From Thioglobus_C sp964448305 (GTDB lineage Bacteria > Pseudomonadota > Gammaproteobacteria > PS1 > Pseudothioglobaceae): a stretch of 26,381 nt of DNA. Of this stretch, positions 16,017 through 24,113 are shown in pieces. The notes under the pieces were generated by a model that was not told the origin of the DNA, searched no databases, and saw nothing but the letters and a program-made list of their open reading frames with translations. The position numbers and the translations under genes are program-made. The DNA is taken from NCBI GenBank assembly GCA_964448305.1, contig CAYUWB010000016.1:1-26381 (forward strand). Reading direction: 5' to 3'. Numbering within the stretch: the stretch's first letter is position 1; each line of letters starts with the position of its first letter.

Positions 16017-16523
16017 ATGATAACAACAATACAAGCTAGCGCACAAGAACGCAGAAGTGCGAAAGCACCACATGAACTTTTTACAATTAATACCGTTATA
16101 GTTCATCTGTTTTTTTCATTGGGAATGATCAAGCTGTTTAGCCTGCCAATGGGCTCGGCGATTGGCGCCTCTATTGCGATTTCCTTGTGCATTATTGCCT
16201 ATACTTTTTTTCGCACAAAAAAATCCAAGAAAAATGATCCGCATCTGGTGTATTTACACTGGAAACTTTCATTAGGTCGTTACAAGCTTTTGATTGGTGC
16301 TTATGTGTTTTATTTTATAGTGACCTCGTTGTCCATGGTTGTTGGTACAGACACACCTGCAAGCATGGATGGCAGCAAGATTATGGATTCTATTTTAGAT
16401 CTTCTGGGTGTGGTGCCATTATTTTTTGCTGTGTTGGTTTCAGTGATTTTAGGCTCTGGATCTATGTTTAATGCAGGCCGTGGTGAGATTGACAAAGCGT
16501 TTATGCAAAAACACCCTCAATGA
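16017..16523 (+). CDS. Small four-helix inner-membrane protein, unknown function
   Basis: The 168-residue protein has four likely membrane segments at about 22-42, 45-65, 89-109 and 126-147. A short basic loop (FRTKKSKKND, 65-74) lies between segments 2 and 3, and Arg/Lys are also near both ends. I do not recognise a family. Its stop overlaps the thiL start by ATGA, so the two are translationally linked. Such proteins next to thiL recall PgpA, which is often thiL's neighbour, but length and motifs do not match PgpA here, so no function is assigned. Confidence 0.75.
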   Translation: MITTIQASAQERRSAKAPHELFTINTVIVHLFFSLGMIKLFSLPMGSAIGASIAISLCIIAYTFFRTKKSKKNDPHLVYLHWKLSLGRYKLLIGAYVFYFIVTSLSMVVGTDTPASMDGSKIMDSILDLLGVVPLFFAVLVSVILGSGSMFNAGRGEIDKAFMQKHPQ

Positions 16524-17446
16524 ATGAATTTGAACTGATTGAGCGTTATTTCAATTGGGCTAGCCATCATTCAGTTGATTTAAGTGTTGGCGATGATTGT
16601 GCTATCATTGATACCGATCCTAATGTGCAAATTGTCACCAGTGTTGACACACTCATTGAAGGGGTGCATTTTTCTAAAAACACCCGTGCTGCCGATATTG
16701 CTTATAAGGCATTAGCCGTCAATTTAAGTGATTTGGCAGCGATGGGTGCCACACCAAAATACTTTACTTTGGCGTTAACACTGCCTGAATTAAACGAGGC
16801 GTGGTTAAGTGAATTTTCACAAGCTTTAAAGCAATTAGCGAAAGAATATTGCATTGATTTGATTGGTGGTGACACCACTAAAGGCACTTTGAGTATTACC
16901 ATTAATATTATTGGTGAAGTAGAAACAGGCAAGGCGTTATTGCGCTCAGGCGCACAAGCCAATGATTTGATTTATGTTTCTAACACTATCGGTGATGCTG
17001 CTTATGCTTGGCAACAGCTTGGGTGGGGTAATACGCCATCAGACTTTTATTTAAATCGACTAAACAGACCAAAGCCCAATGTTGAATTGGCTCAACAATT
17101 AGTTGGTGTAGCCAATGCTTGTATTGATATTTCAGATGGCTTAGAGCAAGATCTATCACACATCCTAAAACGTTCTAAAATGGGCGCAAATATTAATTTA
17201 GATGCTATTCCACTTAGTGATGCAGTTGCCACTTATATCGACACCACACAAGACTGGTGTGTTGCCTTAGCGGGTGGTGATGATTACGAGCTGTGTTTCA
17301 CTGTATCAGAAAAAAATATTGATCAAGTTGAGTTAATTGAAAAAGAACTAGGCATCACACTCACCAAAATTGGTGTTGTTACAAAGGGCCAAGGTTTGAA
17401 AATTAAGGGTTTAGATAAGGCTTGTCAATCTTATCAACATTTTTAG
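16520..17446 (+). CDS. thiL: Thiamine-monophosphate kinase
   Basis: The 308-residue enzyme phosphorylates thiamine monophosphate to the coenzyme TPP. PurM/ThiL-superfamily motifs are present: VGDDCAII (Asp25/Asp26), SVDTLIEGVHF (Asp43), ALAVNLSDLAAMGA, DLIGGDTTKG, IGDAAYAW, CIDISDGLEQDL and LAGGDDYELCF. The start shares ATGA with the upstream membrane protein. With thiC elsewhere in the window, this suggests thiamine synthesis from simple precursors, although thiE, thiG and others are not seen here. Confidence 0.95.
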   Translation: MNEFELIERYFNWASHHSVDLSVGDDCAIIDTDPNVQIVTSVDTLIEGVHFSKNTRAADIAYKALAVNLSDLAAMGATPKYFTLALTLPELNEAWLSEFSQALKQLAKEYCIDLIGGDTTKGTLSITINIIGEVETGKALLRSGAQANDLIYVSNTIGDAAYAWQQLGWGNTPSDFYLNRLNRPKPNVELAQQLVGVANACIDISDGLEQDLSHILKRSKMGANINLDAIPLSDAVATYIDTTQDWCVALAGGDDYELCFTVSEKNIDQVELIEKELGITLTKIGVVTKGQGLKIKGLDKACQSYQHF

Positions 17447-17472
17447 ATTTTTAATGATTAAATTTTCAAGTA

Positions 17473-17571
17473 TTTTTTCTTTCCGCAAGGCGGATTTTGG
17501 AATTATAAAAGGACTTTAGTCAATCTAAATAACTAAATAATTTTAAAATCCAACACAGTGGAAAGGAAAAA
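17473..17571. repeat. Long two-stem inverted repeat between thiL and dksA
   Basis: The outer arms 17473-17484 and 17560-17571 form 12 pairs (one G-T). A 7/8-base internal loop follows, then inner arms 17492-17506 and 17537-17551 form 15 continuous pairs (two G-T). A 30-base apex contains a mini-hairpin, GACT/AGTC (17512-17521). The whole folds as a 99-nt hairpin on either strand. It lacks a T tract after the stem in both directions, so it is not a standard intrinsic terminator. It could stop or protect both convergent transcripts, be a small RNA, or be a mobile inverted-repeat element. Confidence 0.65.
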
Positions 17572-17582
17572 GACGCAAAAAA

Positions 17583-17993
17583 TCAGACTTCTTTACGTTC
17601 TGCAATGGTTTTGCAGTCTATACACTCATTAGCCGTAGGGCGTGCTTCTAGGCGTACCAATGAAATCTCGGTGCCACAAGTTTTGCAGTAGCCATAATCA
17701 CCTAGCTCGATTGCATGTAAGGTTTTTTCAATTTTACCAATGAGTTTTCTTTCACGATCACGTGTTCTAAGCTCTAAAGCAAATTCTTCTTCGAGTGTCG
17801 CTCTATCATTAATATCGGCAACTTGAGAGGAGTCTTCTTGAATGTGGTTGATGGTTGATTCAGCGTCACTAATTAGCTGATCTCTCCAGGCATTTAACTT
17901 CGCTTTAAAATGCTCAGTCTGGCCGTCGCTCATAAACTCTTCGTTTTTTGCTGGTTTGTAAGCAGGAATATCTTGAAAATTAGGTTCTGACAT
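17583..17993 (-). CDS. dksA: RNA polymerase-binding transcription factor DksA
   Basis: The 136-residue protein binds in the secondary channel of RNA polymerase and, with ppGpp, represses rRNA/tRNA promoters and activates amino-acid genes. It has the N-terminal region (FMSDGQTEHFKAKLNAWR), a coiled coil whose tip carries the functional acidic motif DINDRA (Asp60, Asp63, Ala65), and a four-cysteine zinc finger, C-x2-C-x17-C-x2-C (Cys103/106/124/127). The full cysteine set marks it as canonical DksA rather than a Cys-less paralogue. It is monocistronic on the minus strand, with its own promoter. Confidence 0.96.
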   Translation of the reverse strand: MSEPNFQDIPAYKPAKNEEFMSDGQTEHFKAKLNAWRDQLISDAESTINHIQEDSSQVADINDRATLEEEFALELRTRDRERKLIGKIEKTLHAIELGDYGYCKTCGTEISLVRLEARPTANECIDCKTIAERKEV

Positions 17994-18019
17994 AGTGGTT
18001 GTTAGTGAAAAAAATAATG

Positions 18020-18048
18020 TTTATACCGAAACTGACTTAAAATAGCAA
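18020..18048 (-). promoter_or_regulatory. dksA promoter
   Basis: On the minus strand, TTGCTA (18048..18043) and TATAAA (18025..18020) are separated by exactly 17 bases, ending 26 bases before the dksA ATG. Confidence 0.6.
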
Positions 18049-18082
18049 TTTATTTCGTATATTTCTCATTATAAAATTATTT

Positions 18083-18844
18083 ATGGCATTAGAAGCACTT
18101 ATTTTTGACGTCGACGGAACGCTTGCAAATACTGAGCGTGATGGGCATTTGGTCGCCTTTAATTTGGCATTTGAAGAATTAGGACTGGATTGGGTTTGGT
18201 CGAACGAACTTTATCACGAATTACTCGATGTTACGGGTGGTCAATTACGCATTAAGCATTATTTAAAAAAATACAATCCTGATTTTACGCACGATGATCT
18301 GGATAATTTTGTTGCTTCAATTCATGCACTAAAAACTAAGATTTATGTGCGTCTCATGGATGAAGGCGCCGTACCTTTAAGACCGGGCGTTGAACGTTTA
18401 TTTCATGAAGCTAGAGCTAAGGGTTTGCGCTTGGCAATTGCCACTACCACCACACCTGCAAATGTTGATGCACTCATTGCTAATACATTGGGCCGAGAGG
18501 CACTTGACTGGTTTGAAGTGATTGGTGCAGGTGACGTGGTGCCTAATTTAAAACCAGCAGGTGATATCTACCATTGGGTGTTAAAGCAAATGAATTTAGA
18601 TCCAAACAATGCCATTGCTTTTGAAGATTCGCATAATGGTATTGTTTCTGCTGCTGATGCAAATTTAAAAACATTGATTACGATTAACGAATATACTGAG
18701 TCGCATACGTTTGACGGGGCGATGGTTATTTTGAATAATTTGGGTGAGCCAAATAAGCCTTTTACAATGATAGCGGGCGATAGTGCTGATGCCACCTATG
18801 TGAATGTTGATTATTTACGGGAGTTACATGCCAAACATTGTTGA
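18083..18844 (+). CDS. CbbY-like HAD-family sugar-phosphate phosphatase
   Basis: The 253-residue HAD-superfamily protein has motif I DVDGTLANTE (Asp9 nucleophile, Asp11 acid/base), the motif II segment IATTTT, the motif III lysine in NLKPAGDIY, and motif IV FEDSHNG. A helical cap follows motif I. It most resembles CbbY, which removes xylulose-1,5-bisphosphate, a misfire inhibitor of RuBisCO; this would fit an autotroph. Beta-phosphoglucomutase and generic Gph-like phosphatases share the fold, so the substrate is not fixed by sequence. It heads a tight plus-strand operon and overlaps ilvA by 17 bases. Confidence 0.85.
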   Translation: MALEALIFDVDGTLANTERDGHLVAFNLAFEELGLDWVWSNELYHELLDVTGGQLRIKHYLKKYNPDFTHDDLDNFVASIHALKTKIYVRLMDEGAVPLRPGVERLFHEARAKGLRLAIATTTTPANVDALIANTLGREALDWFEVIGAGDVVPNLKPAGDIYHWVLKQMNLDPNNAIAFEDSHNGIVSAADANLKTLITINEYTESHTFDGAMVILNNLGEPNKPFTMIAGDSADATYVNVDYLRELHAKHC

Positions 18845-20321
18845 TATAGCTGATAACACTTGTGTTTATGATGTCGCAAGTCCTACGCCATTAAGCCTAG
18901 CGCATCAACTTAGTTCGCGTATTAAAAACAACATCTATCTTAAGCGTGAAGATGAATTAGCTATTCATGCCTTTAAACTAAGAGGCGCTTATCAAAAAAT
19001 CTCTGGTTTAACTGAGGAGCAGGCAGCCAAAGGCGTGGTGGCGTCAAGTGCAGGTAATCATGCTCAGGGTGTGGCATTATCTGCCTCTAAACTCGGCATT
19101 GAGTCAGTGATTGTGATGCCTTTATCAACACCAAAGATCAAGGTTAATGCAGTAGAGCAATTAGGTGGCAAGGTTGTGCTTCATGGCGATGTTTATGATG
19201 ACGCCTATGAATATGCTAAACAACTAGAGCAAGACCAAGATTTAGTATTTATTCACCCCTATGACGATATTGAAGTTATGGCTGGGCAGGCGACCATCGC
19301 TAAAGAATTGTTAGAGCAACACCCAAACATGGATAAGGTGTTTATTCCTGTGGGCGGAGGTGGCCTGATTGCAGGCGTAGCAACTTATATTAAGCATTAT
19401 GCCCCAAACATTAAAGTGATTGGTGTTGAGCCAGAAGATTCTCCAACTCTTTATCAAGCTCTTAAAAATGGAAAGCGTGTTGTATTACCTGAAGTAGGAC
19501 GTTTTGCCGACGGTGTTGCCGTTAAGCAAATTGGTGAAAAAACTTATCCAATTGCCAAGAAAGTGGTAGATGAAGTTGTACTGGTTAGTAATGACGAAAT
19601 TTGTGCTGCTATTAAAGATATTTATGAAGACGTGCGTTCTATTGCAGAACCTGCTGGCGCACTGGCTACGGCTGGGCTTAAGAAGTACGTTGAACAAAAC
19701 AACATTGAAAATGAAAATTTAGTTTCTATTGTCTCGGGTGCCAATGTTAATTTTGATCGCCTGCGTTATATTTCAGAACGTGCTGATTTGGGTGAGCATA
19801 ATGAAGCTATTATTGCAGCCACCATCCCTGAAGAGCCAGGTAGTTTCTTAAAATTTTGTCAATTATTAGAAAACCACGCTATCACAGAGTTTAACTATCG
19901 TTATGCTGCGAAAGAACAAGCCCGCATCTTTGTGGGTGTTGCACTTAGTGAGGGCCTGAGTGAAAAAGAAACTTTAATTACTAAATTATCCCAGTCGTTT
20001 GATATTTTAGATATGAGCGACAACTCGATTGCTAAAACTCATATACGTTATATGGTTGGCGGACGTGCCGACGCTGATAACGAAGTATTGTACCGATTTG
20101 AATTTCCTGAGCGCCCTGGCGCTTTGCTTGATTTTTTAAATAAAGTGGGTACGCATTGGAACATCTCTTTGTTTCATTATAGAAATCATGGTGCAGATTT
20201 TGGTCGAGTATTGATTGGCTTGCAGGTTGACAATGTTGCAGAGTTGGAGAGTAGTTTTGATGAGCTAGGGTACTTCTATCAAAATGAAACCGACAATAAA
20301 GCTTATCAATACTTCCTTTAG
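18828..20321 (+). CDS. ilvA: Threonine ammonia-lyase, biosynthetic
   Basis: The 497-residue PLP enzyme deaminates threonine to 2-oxobutanoate, the first committed step of isoleucine synthesis. The PLP lysine lies in HAFKLRGAY (Lys50). SSAGNHAQG and the phosphate-binding GGGGLIAGVA are present. Two C-terminal regulatory ACT-like repeats are marked by IPEEPGSFLKF and FPERPGALLDF, so it is the isoleucine-inhibited long form. The frame opens at 18804, but the ATG at 18828 is preferred because ACGGGAG precedes it at 5-base spacing and MPNIVDIAD fits the family. That start lies inside the end of the phosphatase gene, and rimI starts inside this gene. Confidence 0.94.
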   Translation: MPNIVDIADNTCVYDVASPTPLSLAHQLSSRIKNNIYLKREDELAIHAFKLRGAYQKISGLTEEQAAKGVVASSAGNHAQGVALSASKLGIESVIVMPLSTPKIKVNAVEQLGGKVVLHGDVYDDAYEYAKQLEQDQDLVFIHPYDDIEVMAGQATIAKELLEQHPNMDKVFIPVGGGGLIAGVATYIKHYAPNIKVIGVEPEDSPTLYQALKNGKRVVLPEVGRFADGVAVKQIGEKTYPIAKKVVDEVVLVSNDEICAAIKDIYEDVRSIAEPAGALATAGLKKYVEQNNIENENLVSIVSGANVNFDRLRYISERADLGEHNEAIIAATIPEEPGSFLKFCQLLENHAITEFNYRYAAKEQARIFVGVALSEGLSEKETLITKLSQSFDILDMSDNSIAKTHIRYMVGGRADADNEVLYRFEFPERPGALLDFLNKVGTHWNISLFHYRNHGADFGRVLIGLQVDNVAELESSFDELGYFYQNETDNKAYQYFL

Positions 20322-20745
20322 AGACTTTATTTCAGATGATGTTGAGCGTGTTGTAGTTATTGAGCGCCTAGCTTATGACGCACCTTGGACGCAATCCAAA
20401 TTTAACGACAGCTTAAACAACCCAAATATATTAGCAAGTTTGATTATTGTTGATACACAAGTGCTAGGGTATTTTGTCGCAATACATTCGCCTGACTCAG
20501 CTGATTTATTAAATATCTGCATTCATCCTGATTATCAGCAGCAAGGTTTAGGTATTAAGCTATTTGAAAATTTAATACAAAAATTACAGATATTGAGTAT
20601 TGATACGGTGTTTATTGAAGTTCGTTCGTCTAATAATTCGGCATTATCGTTTTATCAAAAACTCGGTTTCAAGGTGATTGACAAGCGTAAAAAATACTAT
20701 TCAAATGGCGAGGATGCTAAAATATTACGTTTGAAAATAATATAG
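20284..20745 (+). CDS. rimI: RimI-like ribosomal-protein N-acetyltransferase
   Basis: The 153-residue GNAT-fold protein has the acetyl-CoA pyrophosphate loop QQQGLG (85-90), IEVRSSNNSALSFYQKLGF with Glu112 and Tyr124 in the positions of the catalytic pair of RimI, and a C-terminal KKYYSNGEDAKIL typical of RimI. RimI acetylates the N-terminal alanine of ribosomal protein S18. The first ATG (20284) overlaps ilvA by 38 bases; no alternative ATG occurs before the conserved ERLAYDAPW block. icd begins 2 bases after its stop. Confidence 0.88.
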   Translation: MKPTIKLINTSFRDFISDDVERVVVIERLAYDAPWTQSKFNDSLNNPNILASLIIVDTQVLGYFVAIHSPDSADLLNICIHPDYQQQGLGIKLFENLIQKLQILSIDTVFIEVRSSNNSALSFYQKLGFKVIDKRKKYYSNGEDAKILRLKII

Positions 20746-20747
20746 CT

Positions 20748-22976
20748 ATGTCACAGAAACCTAAGATTCTTTACACTCTAACGGATGAGGCGCCAGCATT
20801 AGCAACTTACTCATTACTTCCGATTATTAAGGCATTTACAGGTGCAGCAGGCATAGTAGTTGAAACTCGTGATATATCCTTATCCGCTCGTGTAATTGCT
20901 AATTTTTCCGACAGACTGACTCCAGATCAACAAATGGATGACGCTTTGAGTGAATTGGGTCAGATAGCAACCTTGCCAGAGGCTAACATTATCAAGTTGC
21001 CTAATATTAGCGCCTCTGTTCCACAGTTAGAAGCAGTGATTGATGAGCTTCAGGCACATGGTTACGATATTCCAAATTATCTTGCTAATCCTCAGAGTGA
21101 TGAAGATAAAGCTATCAAGTCTACTTTTTCAAAAGTATTGGGTAGTGCGGTTAATCCAGTATTACGGGAAGGTAATTCTGATCGTCGTGCACCGCCATCG
21201 GTTAAAAGCTATGCTAAGAAAAACCCACATTCAATGGGTGTATGGTCGTCCGATTCTAAAACAACAGTTGCCAGTATGTCTGAAGGTGATTTTTACGGCA
21301 CAGAAAAATCAACCACCATTGATAAGGCAACTCAATTTAGCATTGAGTTTGAAGACGTTGACGGCTCAATTGAAATCTTAAAAACATCAGCACCTTTGCA
21401 AACAGGTGAAATTATTGATGCAGCTGTAATGAGACAGTCATCTTTACAAAGTTTTTTGGCTGAAGCTATTGCTGAGGCGAAAGACAAAGGTATTCTATTC
21501 TCGGTACACCTAAAAGCCACTATGATGAAAGTGTCGGACCCTATTATTTTCGGTCAAGTGGTTAGTGTCTTTTTTGCAGATGTTTTTGAAAAACATGCTG
21601 AAACTTTTCAACAATTAAACGTTAATGTGAACAATGGCTTTGGTGATGTTTTGAGAAAAATTGAAACATTAAAAGCCAATAAAAAAGCGGAAATTGAAGC
21701 AGATATTGAGGCAGTTTATGCTAACCAACCTGATCTAGCTATGGTCGATTCTGATAAGGGCATCACCAATCTCAACGTGCCAAGTGATGTTATTATTGAT
21801 GCCTCTATGCCAGCTATGATTCGCACTTCAGGACAGATGTGGAATAAAGATGGCGAACAGCAAGATACCATGGCTGTGATTCCTGATCGCTCATATGCAG
21901 GTGTTTTCCAACAAACCATTAATTATTGTAAACAACATGGTGCATTTGATCCTGCCACCATGGGCTCTGTATCAAATGTTGGTTTAATGGCGCAAAAAGC
22001 CCAGGAGTACGGCTCTCATGACAAAACATTCCAAATGGCAAAAACAGGCGTGGTACGCGTACTTTCTACAGATGGAAAAGTCTTACTTGAACAGCCTGTA
22101 GAGCAGGGTGATATTTTCCGTATGTGTCAGGTTAAAGATGCGCCGATCCAAGATTGGGTTAAATTAGCCGTTAATCGTGCTAGAGCTACCAATACACCTG
22201 CTGTTTTTTGGCTAGATGCAAATCGCGCGCATGACGCTAAAATGATTAAAAAAGTCAATACATATCTATTAGACCACGATACAACTGATCTTGAAATTCA
22301 TATTATGTCACCTGAAGAAGCCACCCAATTTACACTGGGTCGTGTGAAAGATGGCAAGGATGTTATTTCAGTAACGGGTAACGTGCTTCGTGATTATCTA
22401 ACGGATTTGTTCCCCATACTCGAGCTTGGTACCAGTGCAAAAATGCTGTCCATCGTACCACTCATGAATGGTGGGGGTTTGTTTGAAACAGGTGCAGGCG
22501 GTTCAGCGCCTAAACATGTTCAGCAATTATTATCTGAAAACCACCTGCGTTGGGATTCGTTAGGTGAGTTTTTAGCGTTAGCTGTATCACTAGAACATTT
22601 GGCAGCTACCTTCGATATGCCTAAAGCACAAGTGTTGGCCACGACTTTAGATACGGCAACCGCTAAATTTTTAGACAACAATCAGTCGCCATCACGCAAA
22701 GTAGGTGAGCTCGATAATCGCGGTAGTCATTTTTATTTGGCGATGTATTGGGCGCAGGCACTAGTAAACCAGACACAAGACACCGAATTACAAGTACAAT
22801 TTACACCAATAGCACAAGCCTTATCAGCTAACGAATCAGTCATTATTTCTGAATTAAATACGTTGCAAGGCGGGGCAGTAGAGTTAGACGGTTACTACCA
22901 ACCCAATCCACAGTTGCTTAACAAGGTAATGCGCCCAAGTGCAACTTTAAATACAATCATTGATTCTATATCATAG
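20748..22976 (+). CDS. icd: Monomeric NADP-dependent isocitrate dehydrogenase
   Basis: The 742-residue protein matches the roughly 740-residue monomeric (IDH-II) enzymes of Azotobacter, Vibrio and Corynebacterium. It is unrelated in fold detail to the 416-residue homodimeric Icd of E. coli. Typical stretches include ILYTLTDEAPALATYSLLPI, NISASVPQL, EGNSDRRAP (substrate binding), SMSEGDFYG-like MSEGDFYGTE, FWLDANRAHD, PLMNGGGLFETGAGGSAPKH, and a final hydrophilic lobe. It makes 2-oxoglutarate and NADPH in the TCA cycle or for biosynthesis. It is last in the operon with ilvA and rimI. No strong terminator follows before the next promoter at 23043. Confidence 0.95.
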   Translation: MSQKPKILYTLTDEAPALATYSLLPIIKAFTGAAGIVVETRDISLSARVIANFSDRLTPDQQMDDALSELGQIATLPEANIIKLPNISASVPQLEAVIDELQAHGYDIPNYLANPQSDEDKAIKSTFSKVLGSAVNPVLREGNSDRRAPPSVKSYAKKNPHSMGVWSSDSKTTVASMSEGDFYGTEKSTTIDKATQFSIEFEDVDGSIEILKTSAPLQTGEIIDAAVMRQSSLQSFLAEAIAEAKDKGILFSVHLKATMMKVSDPIIFGQVVSVFFADVFEKHAETFQQLNVNVNNGFGDVLRKIETLKANKKAEIEADIEAVYANQPDLAMVDSDKGITNLNVPSDVIIDASMPAMIRTSGQMWNKDGEQQDTMAVIPDRSYAGVFQQTINYCKQHGAFDPATMGSVSNVGLMAQKAQEYGSHDKTFQMAKTGVVRVLSTDGKVLLEQPVEQGDIFRMCQVKDAPIQDWVKLAVNRARATNTPAVFWLDANRAHDAKMIKKVNTYLLDHDTTDLEIHIMSPEEATQFTLGRVKDGKDVISVTGNVLRDYLTDLFPILELGTSAKMLSIVPLMNGGGLFETGAGGSAPKHVQQLLSENHLRWDSLGEFLALAVSLEHLAATFDMPKAQVLATTLDTATAKFLDNNQSPSRKVGELDNRGSHFYLAMYWAQALVNQTQDTELQVQFTPIAQALSANESVIISELNTLQGGAVELDGYYQPNPQLLNKVMRPSATLNTIIDSIS

Positions 22977-23042
22977 TATTAATATGTATTAATAGTGTTG
23001 CACAGCGCGTTTTGTTGTGTATTATCGGGGTTTCGGGTAGAT

Positions 23043-23072
23043 TTGACACTTACTTGAATTAAACTATATATA
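23043..23072 (+). promoter_or_regulatory. Promoter of the first WGPF-repeat gene
   Basis: A perfect TTGACA (23043-23048) is followed after 16-18 bases by overlapping TATATA boxes (23065-23072), about 30 bases before the ATG. A very strong Shine-Dalgarno, AGAGGAG (23087-23093), lies downstream. Confidence 0.7.
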
Positions 23073-23102
23073 AATAAATAACTCTAAGAGGAGAGAAGAA
23101 AA

Positions 23103-23624
23103 ATGAAAAACTTAACAAAAGCAATCGCGATTGCAACAGTAGTAGCGGCATCATCAGCATCAGCATTTATGCATGACAACGGTGGTTGGGGTAATAACAA
23201 CTCTAACTTTGGTCCATTTAACGGCGCTAACAACTGGGGTCCTTTCTCAGGTGGTTCTAACGCTGCTCCAAGTGGTGGTACTAACTGGGGTCCTTTCTCA
23301 GGTGGTAACAACATGGGTCCATTTGGTGGTGGTTCTAACATGGGTCCTATGAATGGCGCTCAAAACTGGGGTCCTTTCAAAGGTGGTAACAACTGGATGA
23401 ATAATACTGACTTCGGTTTAAACTTCGACACTAAGAATACAACTGACACTAACGCTTCTGGCGCTGCTGACGGTTCTGCTTCTGGTTCTGGTGATGCTAA
23501 CGCTAAAGGTACTGCAGATGCTTACGCTAAAGGTGTAGCTGATGCAACTGCTAAAGCTCAAGCAGACGCTTACGCTAAAGGCTATGCAGATGCAATGGCT
23601 TCAGGTGCAGGCAGCTCTAAGTAA
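23103..23624 (+). CDS. Secreted WGPF-repeat protein 1, sulfur-globule-protein-like
   Basis: The 173-residue protein has a signal peptide cleaved after Ala21 (SSASA/F). Residues about 33-98 are tandem nonapeptides of the pattern (N/S)N(W/F/M)GP(F/M)xGG; one unit is degenerate (SNAAPSGG). A conserved NNWMNNTDFGLNFDTKN block follows. The tail from about 117 is an exact octapeptide series AxGxADAx (for example AKGTADAY, AKGVADAT, AKGYADAM). No cysteine and no known catalytic motif. Low-complexity, Gly/Asn/aromatic-rich secreted proteins of this kind resemble the envelope proteins of periplasmic sulfur globules; that role is inferred, and an adhesive or amyloid-like matrix protein is an alternative. 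Codons are strongly biased to GGT, AAC, GCT and TCT, suggesting very high expression. Confidence 0.85.
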   Translation: MKNLTKAIAIATVVAASSASAFMHDNGGWGNNNSNFGPFNGANNWGPFSGGSNAAPSGGTNWGPFSGGNNMGPFGGGSNMGPMNGAQNWGPFKGGNNWMNNTDFGLNFDTKNTTDTNASGAADGSASGSGDANAKGTADAYAKGVADATAKAQADAYAKGYADAMASGAGSSK

Positions 23625-23645
23625 TTAGTAGTTAGCAAAAACTGT

Positions 23646-23678
23646 AAAAACCCGCGTCATTATTGATGCGGGTTTTTT
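23646..23678 (+). terminator. Terminator of WGPF-repeat gene 1
   Basis: AAAAACCCGCGTCA pairs with TGATGCGGGTTTTT around a TTAT loop (one G-T pair), with a T run at the end. It lies 22 bases after the stop. Confidence 0.9.
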
Positions 23679-23842
23679 ATCGCCTATTGTTTTGTGTTTG
23701 ATCAATTAACCAATTAAATATAAACACGTCATTCTCAAAATTTCCAAAATTTCTAAAACACCACCCCAAACCCAGCTGTTTTTACTCAAAAACCCTATTA
23801 ATAGACCATTAAGAACCTTAAAATAAGGTTAATTCAGCCAAT

Positions 23843-23864
23843 TATTGGCTTATTTCGACTATTT
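23843..23864 (+). repeat. 22-bp direct repeat, copy 1
   Basis: TATTGGCTTATTTCGA followed by CTATTT matches copy 2 in 21 of 22 bases, 42 bases (about four helical turns) apart. It sits about 130 bases upstream of the -35 box of WGPF-repeat gene 2. Activator binding is a guess. Confidence 0.65.
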
Positions 23865-23884
23865 TTGATCATTTTTTATTGATC

Positions 23885-23906
23885 TATTGGCTTATTTCGA
23901 TTATTT
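23885..23906 (+). repeat. 22-bp direct repeat, copy 2
   Basis: TATTGGCTTATTTCGA followed by TTATTT; one base differs from copy 1 (T for C at position 17). Confidence 0.65.
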
Positions 23907-23994
23907 ATAATATTTTTTAATTGTAATAAATGCAGTGATATCAGTAGCTGTAGAGATTTTTGCGGTTTTTTTGCAAATATGTATTAGAATATTA

Positions 23995-24022
23995 TTGACT
24001 TCTAATATAGTTTGTGTATAAT
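23995..24022 (+). promoter_or_regulatory. Promoter of WGPF-repeat gene 2
   Basis: TTGACT (23995-24000), a 16-base spacer and TATAAT (24017-24022). Transcription would start near 24029, giving a leader of about 85 bases that contains the AACATCT/AGATGTT hairpin (24059-24081). The -10 context GTGTATAATGCACGCCA closely matches that of the fourth gene. Confidence 0.75.
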
Positions 24023-24113
24023 GCACGCCATCAGAGCAACTAAGCCTGGTACTTAAAAAACATCTCAATAATGAAGATGTTAACTTTTAAAATAATTAAT
24101 CTAGGAGATTAAC

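Larger units (their letters stand above)
23679..24113. other. 435-bp non-coding region with repeats upstream of WGPF-repeat gene 2
   Basis: No credible gene in either strand. The stretch is very A+T-rich and holds a perfect inverted repeat AACCTTA/TAAGGTT (23814-23830), a second AGCCAA/TTGGCT (23836-23850), two 22-base direct repeats (23843 and 23885), a strong promoter (23995-24022), a leader hairpin AACATCT/AGATGTT (24059-24081) and a good Shine-Dalgarno AGGAG (24103-24107). This density suggests regulation of the downstream gene. Confidence 0.6.

Noticed and set aside
17482..17500. Simple intrinsic terminator TCCGC-AAG-GCGGA after thiL
   Set aside because: The stem is only about five pairs with a poor T run (ATTTTGG), and these bases fit better into the larger two-stem hairpin.
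18804..18827. Earlier ilvA start at 18804
   Set aside because: It adds eight residues without a ribosome binding site; the ATG at 18828 has ACGGGAG upstream and fits the family N-terminus.
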